Shown piece by piece: positions 46,889-56,500 of a stretch of DNA of 64,000 nucleotides. Made by a program: the position numbers and the translations under genes. Origin of the DNA: Maribacter sp. MJ134 (lineage in GTDB: Bacteria; Bacteroidota; Bacteroidia; Flavobacteriales; Flavobacteriaceae); NCBI RefSeq assembly GCF_003970695.1, contig NZ_CP034570.1:2170001-2234000 (forward strand), given 5' to 3'. Every line of letters begins with the position of its first letter. The first letter of the stretch is position 1. The notes beneath the pieces are model-generated. The model was given only the letters and a program-made list of their open reading frames with translations, did not search any database and had not been told where the DNA came from.

Positions 46889-47520
46889 TATTTCGCTCTG
46901 TTTGCATTATTCTTTTTAAGCGCCAATCTATATTCCGCGAGAATAATTTTCACATCATCCTCCATCTTATTATTCAGATCAGCAACGGAGTTGGTATTAA
47001 ATCCAAATTTTGTCCCTTCGTCCTCATCTTCCGTTCTACCTCTTAGATTTCTTTCCTTATCAATAATGAACACATATGGTGTACCCAAATCAGCATCCAA
47101 TTCAAGGTCAGTCTTTAAGCTATTAAAAAGTTCTTGAATCACTGCGGGCTCTAGAAAAACGAATTTCCATTTAGAAACATCGGCCAAGGCGGATAGTTCG
47201 GTTTTAAGCTCTTCAACTTTAGTCTCCGTTCCAAACGGCATTACCATTACAAATTGAAAATCTTTAAACTCATTAAAACGCTTATAAATCTTCTGATTCA
47301 AGTTAAAAGCATTTCCTTTCTTGTTCTCTACCTGGTTTCCTAAAAAACCAAGAACAGTAATATTATTAGCGAACTTTACTCGGTTGTCCGGTGCATCAAT
47401 TTCACGAATACCTTCCGTGAGTGTTGGTAATCTGCCAAAATTATTGACCCCTGAAGCAAAGAAGAGATATGCGATAATAGGCAACACGAATAATACAATA
47501 AGTACAAAAGTTTTTTTCAT
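46888..47520 (-). CDS. membrane-anchored thioredoxin-fold-like protein without cysteines
   Basis: A 210-residue protein with one N-terminal helix (about 4-22). The domain looks like a thioredoxin/SCO fold: NNITVLGFLG in place of the strand and active-site loop, FQFVMVMPFG, and TPYVFIIDKERNLRGR, which is the cis-Pro strand block of this fold. There is no cysteine anywhere in the chain, so it cannot be a redox enzyme or bind copper through thiols. It is translationally coupled to SCO (1-nt overlap). It follows a terminator at 47601-47630, so it starts the second half of the cox cluster; TATTTTTG at 47593-47600 is a possible but poorly placed -7 element. Function unknown. Confidence 0.75.
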   Translation of the reverse strand: MKKTFVLIVLFVLPIIAYLFFASGVNNFGRLPTLTEGIREIDAPDNRVKFANNITVLGFLGNQVENKKGNAFNLNQKIYKRFNEFKDFQFVMVMPFGTETKVEELKTELSALADVSKWKFVFLEPAVIQELFNSLKTDLELDADLGTPYVFIIDKERNLRGRTEDEDEGTKFGFNTNSVADLNNKMEDDVKIILAEYRLALKKNNANRAK

Positions 47521-47600
47521 CGATTTTAGCCCTGCTTATTGAGAAACAGAATGGGTATATTGACACCAAACTGTTTCATCAACATTAGTTTACAAAAATA

Positions 47601-47630
47601 AAAAAGACGGTGTTTAAACCGTCTTTTTTA
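47601..47630 (-). terminator. terminator splitting the cox cluster
   Basis: AAAAAGACGG and CCGTCTTTTT form a 10-bp stem around an A/T loop, 15 nt past the subunit IV stop. On the minus strand the stem is followed by TTTTTTATTTTTG. It separates the structural oxidase genes from the SCO/DUF420 genes. Confidence 0.88.
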
Positions 47631-47645
47631 TCTGTTAATTCTATC

Positions 47646-48029
47646 TTAGAAATTCCAACTTATAAAACCGTCTTTATAGACATTGTAGATATAATCTGCT
47701 TCCACTAATAGTATAAATACCAAGTAGATAACAAGAAATATCGGTGTCCAAACGATTGCTCTTCTTAAAGAGGTTTTTTCATCTCTTAAGTGCATAAAGT
47801 CCCAAGCAATGTAATAGGCCTTTACAAGGGTTAGAATAATGAATATCCAGTTCAACAATTTCATACCCAAAAAATAGGTATCCGTAAGAGAGGCTGGTTT
47901 CAAAATACCAAGGACAACTTCTACAATGGTAACCAAAGTTAGAAATATAAGTACGCCCCAAATCTTTTGTGTATTCGATTTGAATTTTAATAAACCTCTA
48001 AAAATCTCTAGTTTATGTTCGTGTGCCAT
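47646..48029 (-). CDS. cytochrome c oxidase subunit IV family protein
   Basis: A 127-residue membrane protein with three helices (about 20-40, 50-68, 85-110), matching the prokaryotic caa3-type subunit IV family in size. The pattern includes IWGVLIFLTLVTIVEVVLG near the start and LVKAYYIAWDFMHLRDEKT between helices 2 and 3. It is a small accessory subunit without cofactors. It lies 54 nt downstream of the second subunit III gene and ends the first cox transcription unit. Confidence 0.88.
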   Translation of the reverse strand: MAHEHKLEIFRGLLKFKSNTQKIWGVLIFLTLVTIVEVVLGILKPASLTDTYFLGMKLLNWIFIILTLVKAYYIAWDFMHLRDEKTSLRRAIVWTPIFLVIYLVFILLVEADYIYNVYKDGFISWNF

Positions 48030-48083
48030 TCTGTAAATACTGTTTTTTTTTTAATTTTTTATAATCGGATGCGGGGGAATGTA

Positions 48084-49148
48084 TTACACCAAATAAAAGA
48101 ATGTAAATACAAATACCCATACTAAATCTACAAAGTGCCAGTAAAGACCAACCTTTTCGACCATTTCATAGTGCCCTCTTCTCTCATAGGTACCTATAAC
48201 CACGTTAAAGAATATAATAAGGTTTATGAGTACCCCAGAAAAAACGTGAAAACCGTGAAAACCTGTTATGAAGAAAAAGAAATCCGCAAACAAGCGACTA
48301 CCATATTCATTACGAACAAGATTGGCACCTTCTACTACCATGACTGCGTCGTCTAGCTTAGATAATGATGCCTCTCTGGTCAAAACTGCTTTCTCACCTA
48401 TTCCTTCTATATTGGAAACCTCTTTTTCAAATCTAGCAGCCATTGCCACATCTTTTGGTCTATCGGATGTTTTTAACTCCTCAACGTCGGGAAGTATAGT
48501 CTCCGTACGTATAACAATATTGGAATTGGCCTTAAAACCAGCTACGACTTCATTTAGATTATAACTAGTTCTTGTACCTTCTTCGTAATACCAAATACCG
48601 TTCTTCTTCTCATGTGCCACGCGCTCACCAGGTATTACCTCGGCAAAATCGGCAATGGCAGCCCTTTTACCTGTATCTGCATTAACAAATTGTAGGATTC
48701 TACCACCCTTAGTTTCCAAGGCACCATAATCACCACTAATAAAAGTTGCCCATTCCCAAGCTTGTGAACCTACAAAAATTGCACCGCCTATAATTGTGGC
48801 GAACATATACCAAATAACGGCGTTCTTTTTCATCTTATGCCCAGCATCAACTGCCAAAACCATGGTTACCGAAGACATAATTAACACAAAGGTCATAAAC
48901 GCTACGTAGTACATTGGTGCTTCAACACCGTGAAATCCCGGAAAGTGCGTAAAAACCTCATCTGCAATAGGCCAAGTTTCTATAAACTTGAATCTTGAAA
49001 AACCGTAAGCGGCCAAAAATCCAGAAAATGTAAGCGCATCCGAAACAAGGAAGAACCACATCATTAACTTACCGTAACTAGCACCTAAAGGCCTATTACC
49101 ACCTCCCCAAACGTTTTCTTCTGTTGCCGTTGTAACCGTAGTATCCAT
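48084..49148 (-). CDS. cytochrome c oxidase subunit III with large soluble insertion
   Basis: A 354-residue protein. The flanks are ordinary subunit III: GKLMMWFFLVSDALTFSGFL (about 26-45), EAPMYYVAFMTFVLI, the helix ending SQAWEWATFI (about 128-137), and after the gap FITGFHGFHVFSGVLI (about 293-308) with the last helix YWHFVDLVWVFVFTFFYL. Between them, residues about 140-283 are a hydrophilic domain with no recognised family, rich in Glu, Lys and Asn. Subunit III is normally near 200-270 residues. The insertion sits between two helices where the first and later bundle parts meet, and should lie on one side of the membrane. Confidence 0.92.
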   Translation of the reverse strand: MDTTVTTATEENVWGGGNRPLGASYGKLMMWFFLVSDALTFSGFLAAYGFSRFKFIETWPIADEVFTHFPGFHGVEAPMYYVAFMTFVLIMSSVTMVLAVDAGHKMKKNAVIWYMFATIIGGAIFVGSQAWEWATFISGDYGALETKGGRILQFVNADTGKRAAIADFAEVIPGERVAHEKKNGIWYYEEGTRTSYNLNEVVAGFKANSNIVIRTETILPDVEELKTSDRPKDVAMAARFEKEVSNIEGIGEKAVLTREASLSKLDDAVMVVEGANLVRNEYGSRLFADFFFFITGFHGFHVFSGVLINLIIFFNVVIGTYERRGHYEMVEKVGLYWHFVDLVWVFVFTFFYLV

Positions 49149-49246
49149 ATATGAAATATCGTTTTAATAAAACTTTAGCAAATTTACATTTTTTTCATCC
49201 TATATAAAAGCTGAAATGTATTCAAAACTCGTAATAATTAGAATTA

Positions 49247-49828
49247 TTATTTAACAAAGGTCATAAATACAATTAAGTACACCCACAATAGGTCCAAAAA
49301 GTGCCAAAATGTAGCACCTAATGTTATTCCCAAGTATTCTTTAGACGAATATTTTCCTCTCTTCTGATTGTATATCACCACCAATAACGAAATCATGCCC
49401 GCAGCAACGTGAATGATATGCACCATTGCTATTAAAAACACATAGGACATTTTAATACTACTGGTAGGACCGGTAAAATAATATCCTTCCGCCACCATTT
49501 GGGAGAAACCGCTAAACTGCAGAAAAATAAAAGCTATCCCAAGACCTAGTGTTACCAATAACCACAAGCCGGCGGTAGATTGCTTATCATTCTTTACCGC
49601 GTTTTTAGCTAGGATGTAAGTAAGACTGCTTATAATGATCACCAAAGTACTGATATAAAACGTACTTGGTAAATTAACGTCACTAGCCCAGTCTTCTCGT
49701 GAACTACTTACGATGTAAGCGCTTGTCCACCCCGCAAACCCCATAAGCAGACTCACAATTCCGAACCAAAGCATCATTTTTTTTGCTCTGTCGTTCTTTT
49801 CTTTAACGGTACCTTGAGTTAAATCCAT
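49247..49828 (-). CDS. heme-copper oxidase subunit III (short form)
   Basis: A 193-residue protein with five helices. Marks are MMLWFGIVSLLMGFAGWTSAYIV, SQMVAEGYYF, the helix MVHIIHVAAGMISLLVVI and the ending TFWHFLDLLWVYLIVFMTF. It is the second subunit III-type protein in the same unit, without the soluble insertion of its neighbour; the pair may form the two parts of the subunit III layer in this oxidase. It starts 12 nt after the heme O synthase gene. Subunits I and II are not in the window. Confidence 0.93.
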   Translation of the reverse strand: MDLTQGTVKEKNDRAKKMMLWFGIVSLLMGFAGWTSAYIVSSSREDWASDVNLPSTFYISTLVIIISSLTYILAKNAVKNDKQSTAGLWLLVTLGLGIAFIFLQFSGFSQMVAEGYYFTGPTSSIKMSYVFLIAMVHIIHVAAGMISLLVVIYNQKRGKYSSKEYLGITLGATFWHFLDLLWVYLIVFMTFVK

Positions 49829-49840
49829 ATGTTCTTTTTC

Positions 49841-50743
49841 TTAAGCAATAAATTTATCGATAACATATACCACCTGCATCAGCGTGATATACGTAACACT
49901 GGCCAACATCAATTTTCTAGCCGAGACATTATCCCTTTTACTATATAGCTGTAGTGCGAAAAACAGCATTACACCGCCCATTAAAAATATGAGAACCGCA
50001 GCAGGAACGGATAATGTTAGCCTACCTGTAATTCCAAATACCGGAATAATACTAATGACCATCATCCAAATAGTATACATAATTATCTGTAGCGCAGTTC
50101 CCGTATCTTTCTTACCGGTAGGAAGCATTTTAAATCCTCCTTTTTTATAGTCCTCGTCCAACATCCAACCCAAAGCCCAAAAGTGCGGAAATTGCCAAAA
50201 AAACTGAATCATGAACAAGGTTCCGGGCTCAATTCCAAAATCGTTCGTGGCAGCCACCCATCCCAACATAAAAGGAATGGCACCTGGGAATGCACCAACG
50301 AATACGGCCAAAGGTGTTTTTGTTTTTAATGGAGTATACACACTGGTATAAAGAAATATTGAAATTGCCCCGAACATGGCCGTTTTCGGGTTCAGAAAAT
50401 ATAAGGAAATAACACCAAGAATAGTAAGTATAATTGCGATAGCCATTGCAGTTCTGCTGCTCATCCTACCTGCAGGTATTGGCCTATTTTTGGTTCTACT
50501 CATCAACGCATCCAGGTCTTTTTCTATAATCTGGTTATATGCATTACTGGCCCCAACCATACAATAACCTCCGAAAGCCAAAAGAAGAATGGACACCATG
50601 CTTAATTCATAGGCACCTAAAAAGTAGCCGGCCACTGAAGAAAAGACCACACTAATAGCTAGCCTAGCTTTTGTAATTTCCTTAAAATCAGCAAAAACCA
50701 ACGCAAATGAATTGCTTTTTGCTGAGCTGACTGCGGTCTTCAT
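49841..50743 (-). CDS. ctaB: heme O synthase (protoheme IX farnesyltransferase)
   Basis: A 300-residue UbiA-type prenyltransferase with about nine helices, from ATG 50743 (MKTAVSSAKSNSF). The first Asp-rich site is NAYNQIIEKDLDALMSRTKNRP (residues about 79-100), and the second lies in WMLDEDYKKGGFKML. It adds a farnesyl group to heme b for the oxidase. It is first in the cox unit, and a good promoter (50765-50795) lies just upstream; this also rules out the longer in-frame start at 50803. It is divergent from the MBL-fold gene. Confidence 0.95.
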   Translation of the reverse strand: MKTAVSSAKSNSFALVFADFKEITKARLAISVVFSSVAGYFLGAYELSMVSILLLAFGGYCMVGASNAYNQIIEKDLDALMSRTKNRPIPAGRMSSRTAMAIAIILTILGVISLYFLNPKTAMFGAISIFLYTSVYTPLKTKTPLAVFVGAFPGAIPFMLGWVAATNDFGIEPGTLFMIQFFWQFPHFWALGWMLDEDYKKGGFKMLPTGKKDTGTALQIIMYTIWMMVISIIPVFGITGRLTLSVPAAVLIFLMGGVMLFFALQLYSKRDNVSARKLMLASVTYITLMQVVYVIDKFIA

Positions 50744-50764
50744 CGTTAATAAAAAATAAGGATA

Positions 50765-50795
50765 CAAAGATAACCTCCACGCCATATCCCTGCAA
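50765..50795 (-). promoter_or_regulatory. promoter of ctaB and the cox unit
   Basis: On the minus strand TTG (50795-50793), a 20-nt spacer and TATCTTTG (50772-50765) match the Bacteroidota consensus, 21 nt before the ctaB ATG. Confidence 0.7.
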
Positions 50796-50815
50796 CCAAA
50801 CACAGCTATTTCTGT

Positions 50816-50823
50816 TATATTTG
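50816..50823 (+). promoter_or_regulatory. putative -7 element for the MBL-fold gene
   Basis: TATATTTG is an exact TAnnTTTG, 34 nt before the ATG at 50858. No TTG stands at the usual -33 spacing, which would fall on the ctaB promoter. Confidence 0.45.
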
Positions 50824-50857
50824 AAGGATGATAGCTTATTCAAATTAATACTACACT

Positions 50858-51736
50858 ATGAAAAAATTAGATTTACGTTCTTTCCTCATTTTCTTACTAC
50901 TATTTTCCCTGAAGGTTACCGCACAAAAAGATGATGTTGTGATTACTGTAGACACCTTATCCAACAACGTTTACATGTTAACGGGTCAAGGAGGAAATAT
51001 CGGTATATATGTTGGAAAAGAGAATGTTTATATGATTGATGACCAATTTGAACGATTAAGTCCTAAAATTAAAACCGCCATCGCTTCCTTGACATCAAAA
51101 CCTATTGCCTTTCTCTTTAATACGCATATGCACGGAGACCATACTGGAGGCAACATAAATTTCAATAGTAAAGAAACTATTTTAATAGCCCATGACAACG
51201 TAAGGAATAGCCTATCCGCAAAATTGGCAGAAAAACCAGAACTTGGTGCTGCAATCTTACCCGAAATTACCTTTTCTGACGATGTTACCCTCTACGATGG
51301 AGAAGAGACCATAATGGCCTTTCATGTTCATAATGCGCACACCGACGGAGATGCAATGATATATTTTATGAAGAACAATGTGCTTCACATGGGTGATACC
51401 TACTTCTCAGGAAGATATCCTTATATAGACCTGAAAAACGGAGGTAGTGTTGAAGGTTATATCAAAGCCCACAGAAAAGCGTTATTGCTCATTAATGAAG
51501 ACACCAAGATAATTCCAGGACACGGAAGGCCTTCCTCGAAACAAGAACTTGCATCCTACACGGAAATGTTGGAGATGATAAAAGCCAATATACTTGAGGC
51601 CATTAAGGACGGAAAAACACTTGAAGAAGTGCAACAAGCCCAAGAGCTGACAAGTTCATATGACGCCACGCATGGCTCGGGCTTTATTAATCCAGAAAAA
51701 ATAAGAGCTACGTTTTATAATAGCTTGAAACAATAG
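50858..51736 (+). CDS. secreted metallo-beta-lactamase-fold hydrolase
   Basis: A 292-residue protein with a signal peptide ending LKVTAQ (about residue 23). The zinc motif HMHGDH is at residues 90-95, followed by further ligand candidates in HVHNAHTDGDA, LHMGDTYFSG and IIPGHGRP. The arrangement HxHxDH with a later His and Asp is that of B3-like or general MBL-fold hydrolases. Whether it cleaves beta-lactams, lactones or other esters cannot be told; the sequence GRYPYIDL after MGDTYF resembles periplasmic MBL enzymes sometimes annotated as cyclases. It is monocistronic, with a strong terminator following. Confidence 0.9.
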   Translation: MKKLDLRSFLIFLLLFSLKVTAQKDDVVITVDTLSNNVYMLTGQGGNIGIYVGKENVYMIDDQFERLSPKIKTAIASLTSKPIAFLFNTHMHGDHTGGNINFNSKETILIAHDNVRNSLSAKLAEKPELGAAILPEITFSDDVTLYDGEETIMAFHVHNAHTDGDAMIYFMKNNVLHMGDTYFSGRYPYIDLKNGGSVEGYIKAHRKALLLINEDTKIIPGHGRPSSKQELASYTEMLEMIKANILEAIKDGKTLEEVQQAQELTSSYDATHGSGFINPEKIRATFYNSLKQ

Positions 51737-51759
51737 TCCTAAAAATATAGCACTCGTCA

Positions 51760-51794
51760 AAAAAAAAACCCGAATCTTTGATTCGGGCTTTTCT
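51760..51794. terminator. bidirectional terminator between MBL gene and tonB
   Basis: AAAA-CCCGAAT (51769-51775), loop CTTTG, ATTCGGG-CTTTT (51781-51792). The minus strand gives a run of ten T after the stem, the plus strand a shorter one. It stops both convergent units. Confidence 0.92.
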
Positions 51795-51815
51795 ATGTTT
51801 TAGGTTTTAAACCTT

Positions 51816-52520
51816 TTACTGTAGTTTAAATGTGATAGGAATACTAAAAGGAACACGTACTGCTCTACCTCTCTGTTTCCCTGGCGTCATCTTAGGTAAT
51901 TTCGCAATGATTCTCGCAGCTTCTTTTTCCAAGTTCTTATCCGGTCCACGCATTCTTACGTTACCGATGCTTCCATCTTTCTGAATTACGAACATGATAT
52001 TTACCCTTCCTTGCACACCCATTTCCTGAGCGATTTCTGGGTAGCGGAAGTTTTTACTGATATGCTTCTGCATCATTTTGTTAAAACAAGCTCTTTTGTC
52101 GCTTTCACTTTCACAGCCAGGAAAAACAGGTACGTTTTCAATTACCGCAAAAGGAACGTCTACATCCTCTTCCATTTCCTCTACTTCAACATCCTCTACT
52201 TCGATAATTTCTTCCTCTTGACTCGTTTCTGTAGACTCGATAACCGTTTCCTCAACCTCTTCTTCGTCCTCTACAACCTCGATAATTTCAGGTGCGGCTG
52301 GTGGTGGTGGAGGTGGTGGTGTTTTTATCTGTTCGGTCATCGGAACTTCTTCATCCAACAAATCATCCACATTCATAGAAATGTCATAATCATTGCTCTC
52401 ATCATACGTTTTCCATTCAAATGCTACGTAAGTAAACAGCATTACGGCGAACAGACCAATTACAAAATAGAGACTACTATTTTTTGTTAAGTCCGCTTTA
52501 GGATTCTTTTTAGGTTCCAT
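51816..52520 (-). CDS. TonB-family energy transducer
   Basis: A 234-residue protein. One N-terminal helix (about 16-33, LYFVIGLFAVMLFTYVAF) is followed by a Pro-rich block (TPPPPPPPAAP, about 67-77), an acidic Glu/Val stretch (about 80-120) in place of the classical Pro-Lys rigid spacer, and a C-terminal TonB domain (about 130-234) with NFRYPEIAQEMGVQGRV and VRVPFSIPITFKL. It transmits proton-motive energy to TonB-dependent outer-membrane receptors. ExbB and ExbD are not next to it. It is the last gene after gcvH and vanZ; 62 nt of AT-rich DNA precede it. Confidence 0.92.
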   Translation of the reverse strand: MEPKKNPKADLTKNSSLYFVIGLFAVMLFTYVAFEWKTYDESNDYDISMNVDDLLDEEVPMTEQIKTPPPPPPPAAPEIIEVVEDEEEVEETVIESTETSQEEEIIEVEDVEVEEMEEDVDVPFAVIENVPVFPGCESESDKRACFNKMMQKHISKNFRYPEIAQEMGVQGRVNIMFVIQKDGSIGNVRMRGPDKNLEKEAARIIAKLPKMTPGKQRGRAVRVPFSIPITFKLQ

Positions 52521-52582
52521 ATCTATTCAATTTAGTGATTGCTAATTTAACTAATAAAATCATAATTATGCAATTAAAATTT

Positions 52583-53002
52583 TCATTTTAACGGCCATCG
52601 GTTGGAAAATAGCGACTTACCGATCCACATTCCCGATAATGCGCCTAAGGTATTGGCTATTGCGTCCAGAACATCCCCTTGCCTGTTCGCCGTAAACCCT
52701 GCTTGTAATACCTCAATAATTACGCCATAGGCAATTGCAAAAATTAGCATAAAAATTAGCCCTTTCTGCGGTCCAAAACGATTTTTGAATTGTTCATCGA
52801 AGGCAAAAACTCCCAAGACGACCATAACAAAGTAGAATCCAAAATGAACGATCTTATCAAAATGGGGGATGTTAATATAGGACACATCAACCCCCTCAAA
52901 AGAAGATAAGCTGGAAAATGTTACGAACATTAACCAGCTTATAAATGCTATTCTAAATATGATTGGTTTAAGCACCAACAAGAGCTTTGTAATCTTCATC
53001 AC
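52583..53002 (-). CDS. VanZ-like membrane protein
   Basis: A 139-residue protein with four helices. Family marks are [21 protein letters not shown] (residues about 49-69) and [32 protein letters not shown] (about 97-128), the region conserved in VanZ proteins. VanZ is linked to teicoplanin resistance in enterococci; most homologues, including those beside gcvH in Flavobacteriia, have no known role. The start (ATG 53002 or 52999) lies inside gcvH, a 35-nt overlap, which indicates coupled translation. Confidence 0.88.
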   Translation of the reverse strand: MMKITKLLLVLKPIIFRIAFISWLMFVTFSSLSSFEGVDVSYINIPHFDKIVHFGFYFVMVVLGVFAFDEQFKNRFGPQKGLIFMLIFAIAYGVIIEVLQAGFTANRQGDVLDAIANTLGALSGMWIGKSLFSNRWPLK

Positions 53003-53348
53003 TCAACAGGTCGCCTAACTCGCTTTCATCACTAAACTTTATTTTCACCATCCAGCCGTCGCCGTAGGGATCCGAATTTACTTTTTCCGGCTCATCTTCT
53101 AAAGACTCGTTGAATTCTATAATCTCTCCAGAGAGTGGCAAGAATAAATCAGAAACCGTCTTAACCGCCTCTACCGTTCCAAAAACAGCTTCCCTTTCCA
53201 AGGTTTCGTCCAGGGTATCCACTTCAACATAAACGATATCTCCAAGTTCTCCCTGTGCAAAATCCGTAATACCAACAGTGGCAATATCACCATCTATCTT
53301 TACCCATTCGTGATCCTTTGTATATTTTAATTCTGATGGTGTATTCAT
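52968..53348 (-). CDS. gcvH: glycine cleavage system H protein
   Basis: A 126-residue lipoyl carrier of the glycine cleavage system, started at ATG 53348 ([16 protein letters not shown]). The lipoylation site Lys lies in [13 protein letters not shown] (residue about 66), flanked by the usual Glu and Ser-Asp; in many homologues the block reads ESVKAASD. The C-terminal part has [15 protein letters not shown]. The partners gcvP and gcvT are not here, as is common in Bacteroidota. A consensus promoter sits 22 nt upstream, so it can be expressed apart from sprA. Confidence 0.96.
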   Translation of the reverse strand: MNTPSELKYTKDHEWVKIDGDIATVGITDFAQGELGDIVYVEVDTLDETLEREAVFGTVEAVKTVSDLFLPLSGEIIEFNESLEDEPEKVNSDPYGDGWMVKIKFSDESELGDLLSDEDYKALVGA

Positions 53349-53369
53349 TATGTCTGTTTTGAGTTTGGA

Positions 53370-53401
53370 CAAATGTAAATTATTCTTGAAAAGTATTCAA
53401 A
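53370..53401 (-). promoter_or_regulatory. promoter of gcvH-vanZ-tonB
   Basis: On the minus strand TTTG (53401-53398), a 20-nt spacer and TACATTTG (53377-53370) match the Bacteroidota -33/-7 consensus exactly, 21 nt before the gcvH ATG and after the sprA stop. Confidence 0.78.
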
Positions 53402-53503
53402 TCGAAGCCTAAAATTCAAAGATAAATTAGGCCCCGTCAATTGATTTAATTCAATACTAAGGACAGGCAACCTATTCTCTGGCAATGGATTTACTATAAA
53501 TTT

Positions 53504-56500
53504 TTAATTACCAAAATTGTAACGCAATGTAAAACCAGCATTGATGGTAGTCTGGGGAAAGGCCGTTGAAACAGCGAACTGGGAGAAAGAATGGTCATAG
53601 AAAAATAGTGCATTCAGTTGTTTGCTAAGCGCATAATCGGCGGTAAACTTAATGGACAGTAGATTTTGCCCTGATGTTATTTGGTTGTTATCGATATCTA
53701 AATTTCGGATAATGGTGATATTGTCCCTAAGGGTAACATCGGCTTTAAGGTTCAAATCCCCTTTTAACCGTGTTTTATTTCCACCAATATTGGTCACAAA
53801 TTTCACGTCTTTAATACGGTAGCCTAGACCCACCGTGTACTCTTTACCATTAATCTCCGTCATTAAATTATTGTCAAAACTCAAAGACAAAGCTCTATCG
53901 GTTCTTACTTCTGCCAATACACTCACGGAATTTTTCATTTCAAAATCTACGCGCATTAGCGGGTTAAACTGATCGGTAAGCACCACATTGTTAATGATAT
54001 TATCCGGCAGAACATCCAAAGTTTCGGGATCAGTAGTGGTATTTTGTTTTTCAAGGTTTGTCTGGAACGAATTGATACTGTATGAAGCTCTATAGCCATG
54101 ACTTAAAGAAAAACGTTTAAATTTCTTTTTGAACCATTTGTTCTTCATTAACCCGGTAAACTTAATATTCCAGTTTGGAATTGGAATGTCTCTAAAAGCA
54201 TCCAGATTTACCCTATCTACGTCCTGCCCTGTATAAGCCGCAAAAAATGCAGGTAATAGGACATCTTGCTGTGTTTTACCGTAGCGTTGTGGAAAACCAT
54301 CATCATCCAAAGTGCCCGGAGTTTCACCTCTGTCAGACACCAAACGATTAGCGATGGTAATTCTATTGTCCTTGAATTTTTGAAAATTAGCTGAATCAAA
54401 TTCATCACTTTTTCCAAAAGCGGTACCGATCATCATTGTTGATATACTGAAGCTCCCAAAGTTATTTCCCAATTGTACTTGGTAGGGGTCATCAGCATCC
54501 AGATCAATATTAAAATTTTCCTGATAGCTATTAGAGAATTGCCTGTCGGCAACCAAGTCAATCGTTAAGTCTCTCGTAGGCTGTGCGGTGGCCGTAATGT
54601 TCAATTGTTTATTGGTTCTTTTGATGAACTGCTCGTTAAATTCCGGAAATGCCGTTAACCAACCATTCCTGGCCGCTTCAAAACGCACATCGGCCTGACT
54701 TCCAAATACAAAACCAATAGTTGGTCTGGCGGTGCCTATGAATCCTACAGATTGTGTATACCCTGGTAAAACCGTACCATTATTTTCATTATAGTTGATA
54801 TTCAATCTTTTTACCATGGTCACGATATCGACCACCGTATTGAACAGTCCACTGGTTTTCTTCTCTATTTTTTCCTCTCCATCCGCTAAAATACCGGCCT
54901 TATCCCTTCGGACGGGTCGTGTGCTTTTTTTCGTAGCCGTCTCCCTCTTTTTAAGACCAATGAGATCATAAAACTTTTGCATGGTCAATGAGGCCGTAAG
55001 CGCATGTGTATTGGCATTTTGAATGGTATTTATCTGAGCATTGGGGTCATTTAAAGAAATCTGTGCCACTTCCGCGAGTGCATCTCCCCCACGCTGCCAA
55101 TCAAAATTACTGGTATAGGTATATTGAGCATTGATAAAATCCAACGCAGGGATTTTAGCGAAGGGCAACTCATAATTCAATTGCATTTCCTGCGAGTGCC
55201 TGTTAGGCTCCCCTATGTCAAAAAAGCCATCCCATAAACCTAAGGCTTCATCAATGTCCGACCTTGGATTACCCTCCTCCTCAAAGTAATTTCTCACGAT
55301 ATTGTTGTTGGAAGCCGTCAGGTTAAGGCGGAGTGATTTCGTTAGATTGTAATTCACCGCGTATTGCCAGTTGAACAAGTAGTTACGCTGCTGAAGTTCC
55401 GGCAGTTCTAAACGATCTACGCCTTCTTCCCTTACATCCCTAAAACGTTGCGCATTGAACTGTCTATTAATATTAGAGTTCAGTGAAATACTTGCAGGCA
55501 ATAGGTTTAGATTCAAGTCCTTGAGCCATTTCCAATATTTTCCATTGAACAAGGAATCTTTCTTAGCAAAAGGCGCCACCTCAACAGGATCAAAACTATG
55601 ATTATATACAAAACCAGTATTTATGTTCTGGTCCCTTAATTCTGCAATTTCAAAGTCTCTATGCTCCGTTTCGTTATACGAATAGTTAAACGTAAAATTC
55701 TCGATATCGTAGAAATTCTCCTCGGCTTCCTCGCCCCTATCCTTACGAACACCTATTAAATTAATACTAGTTCTCTTGGTGTAGTCTTCTGCTTGCTCTC
55801 TTATCTCTTCCGCAGCCTCCTCGTCCGGGGCAGCATCTATTAAATCATCTAATTTTAAGTCGTCATAGACCGGGTCAAATTCTGGTGTAATAATCTGTTC
55901 GGAAATACCGTAGTTGAACGGTAATTGGATTCCCCATTTTTTAGGAAGCAATTGCCCTACATTAATATTGGTAACCACATCATAAGAAGTGGCATCTTCA
56001 CGGGCGCGTTCATTGGGCATCTGGTCTATGGACCCAAAACCAGAAGTACTTGTACTTCCTGTAGCCGTTACGTTTGCAAAATCGGCAATGTTGGCATCTA
56101 CGGCAGCTACCGCGGCATAGCCTCCGTTATTATCCAAACCTGCCAGACGCAATTCATTGAACCACACCTCACCTCTCGCAGGAAGATTGTCTTGGTTCTT
56201 GATACCCACCATGATACTTCTAATACTTCCCAAGGATGGATTACCTCTAATACCTATACGTATTCTACCCGGAGTACGCACATCAAACTCGTTTACCGGA
56301 AAGACCTCTCCGTTCTCCACTTCAAAGAAACGCACCTCACTTAGGTCTCCTCCTTGTATCCAAAGTGATTTAACTTTATTTAAATCGCTCAGGTCAATAT
56401 CCATTTCATTCACTTCCGGCCAAATTTCACTTTCGGAAGCTGCATTGAACGGTGTAAACTGTAAGGGCAATTCAATTTGATAGAAATTCTGGGAAAAATC

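Noticed and set aside
52011-52490. Plus-strand open frame of 159 codons
   Set aside because: It is antisense to the tonB-type gene, and its odd Trp, Phe and Asn runs come from the complement of the Pro- and Glu-rich spacer.
53407-53432. Inverted repeat GCCTAA...TTAGGC between sprA and gcvH
   Set aside because: The 6-bp stem has a 14-nt loop and no T-run; too weak to call a terminator.
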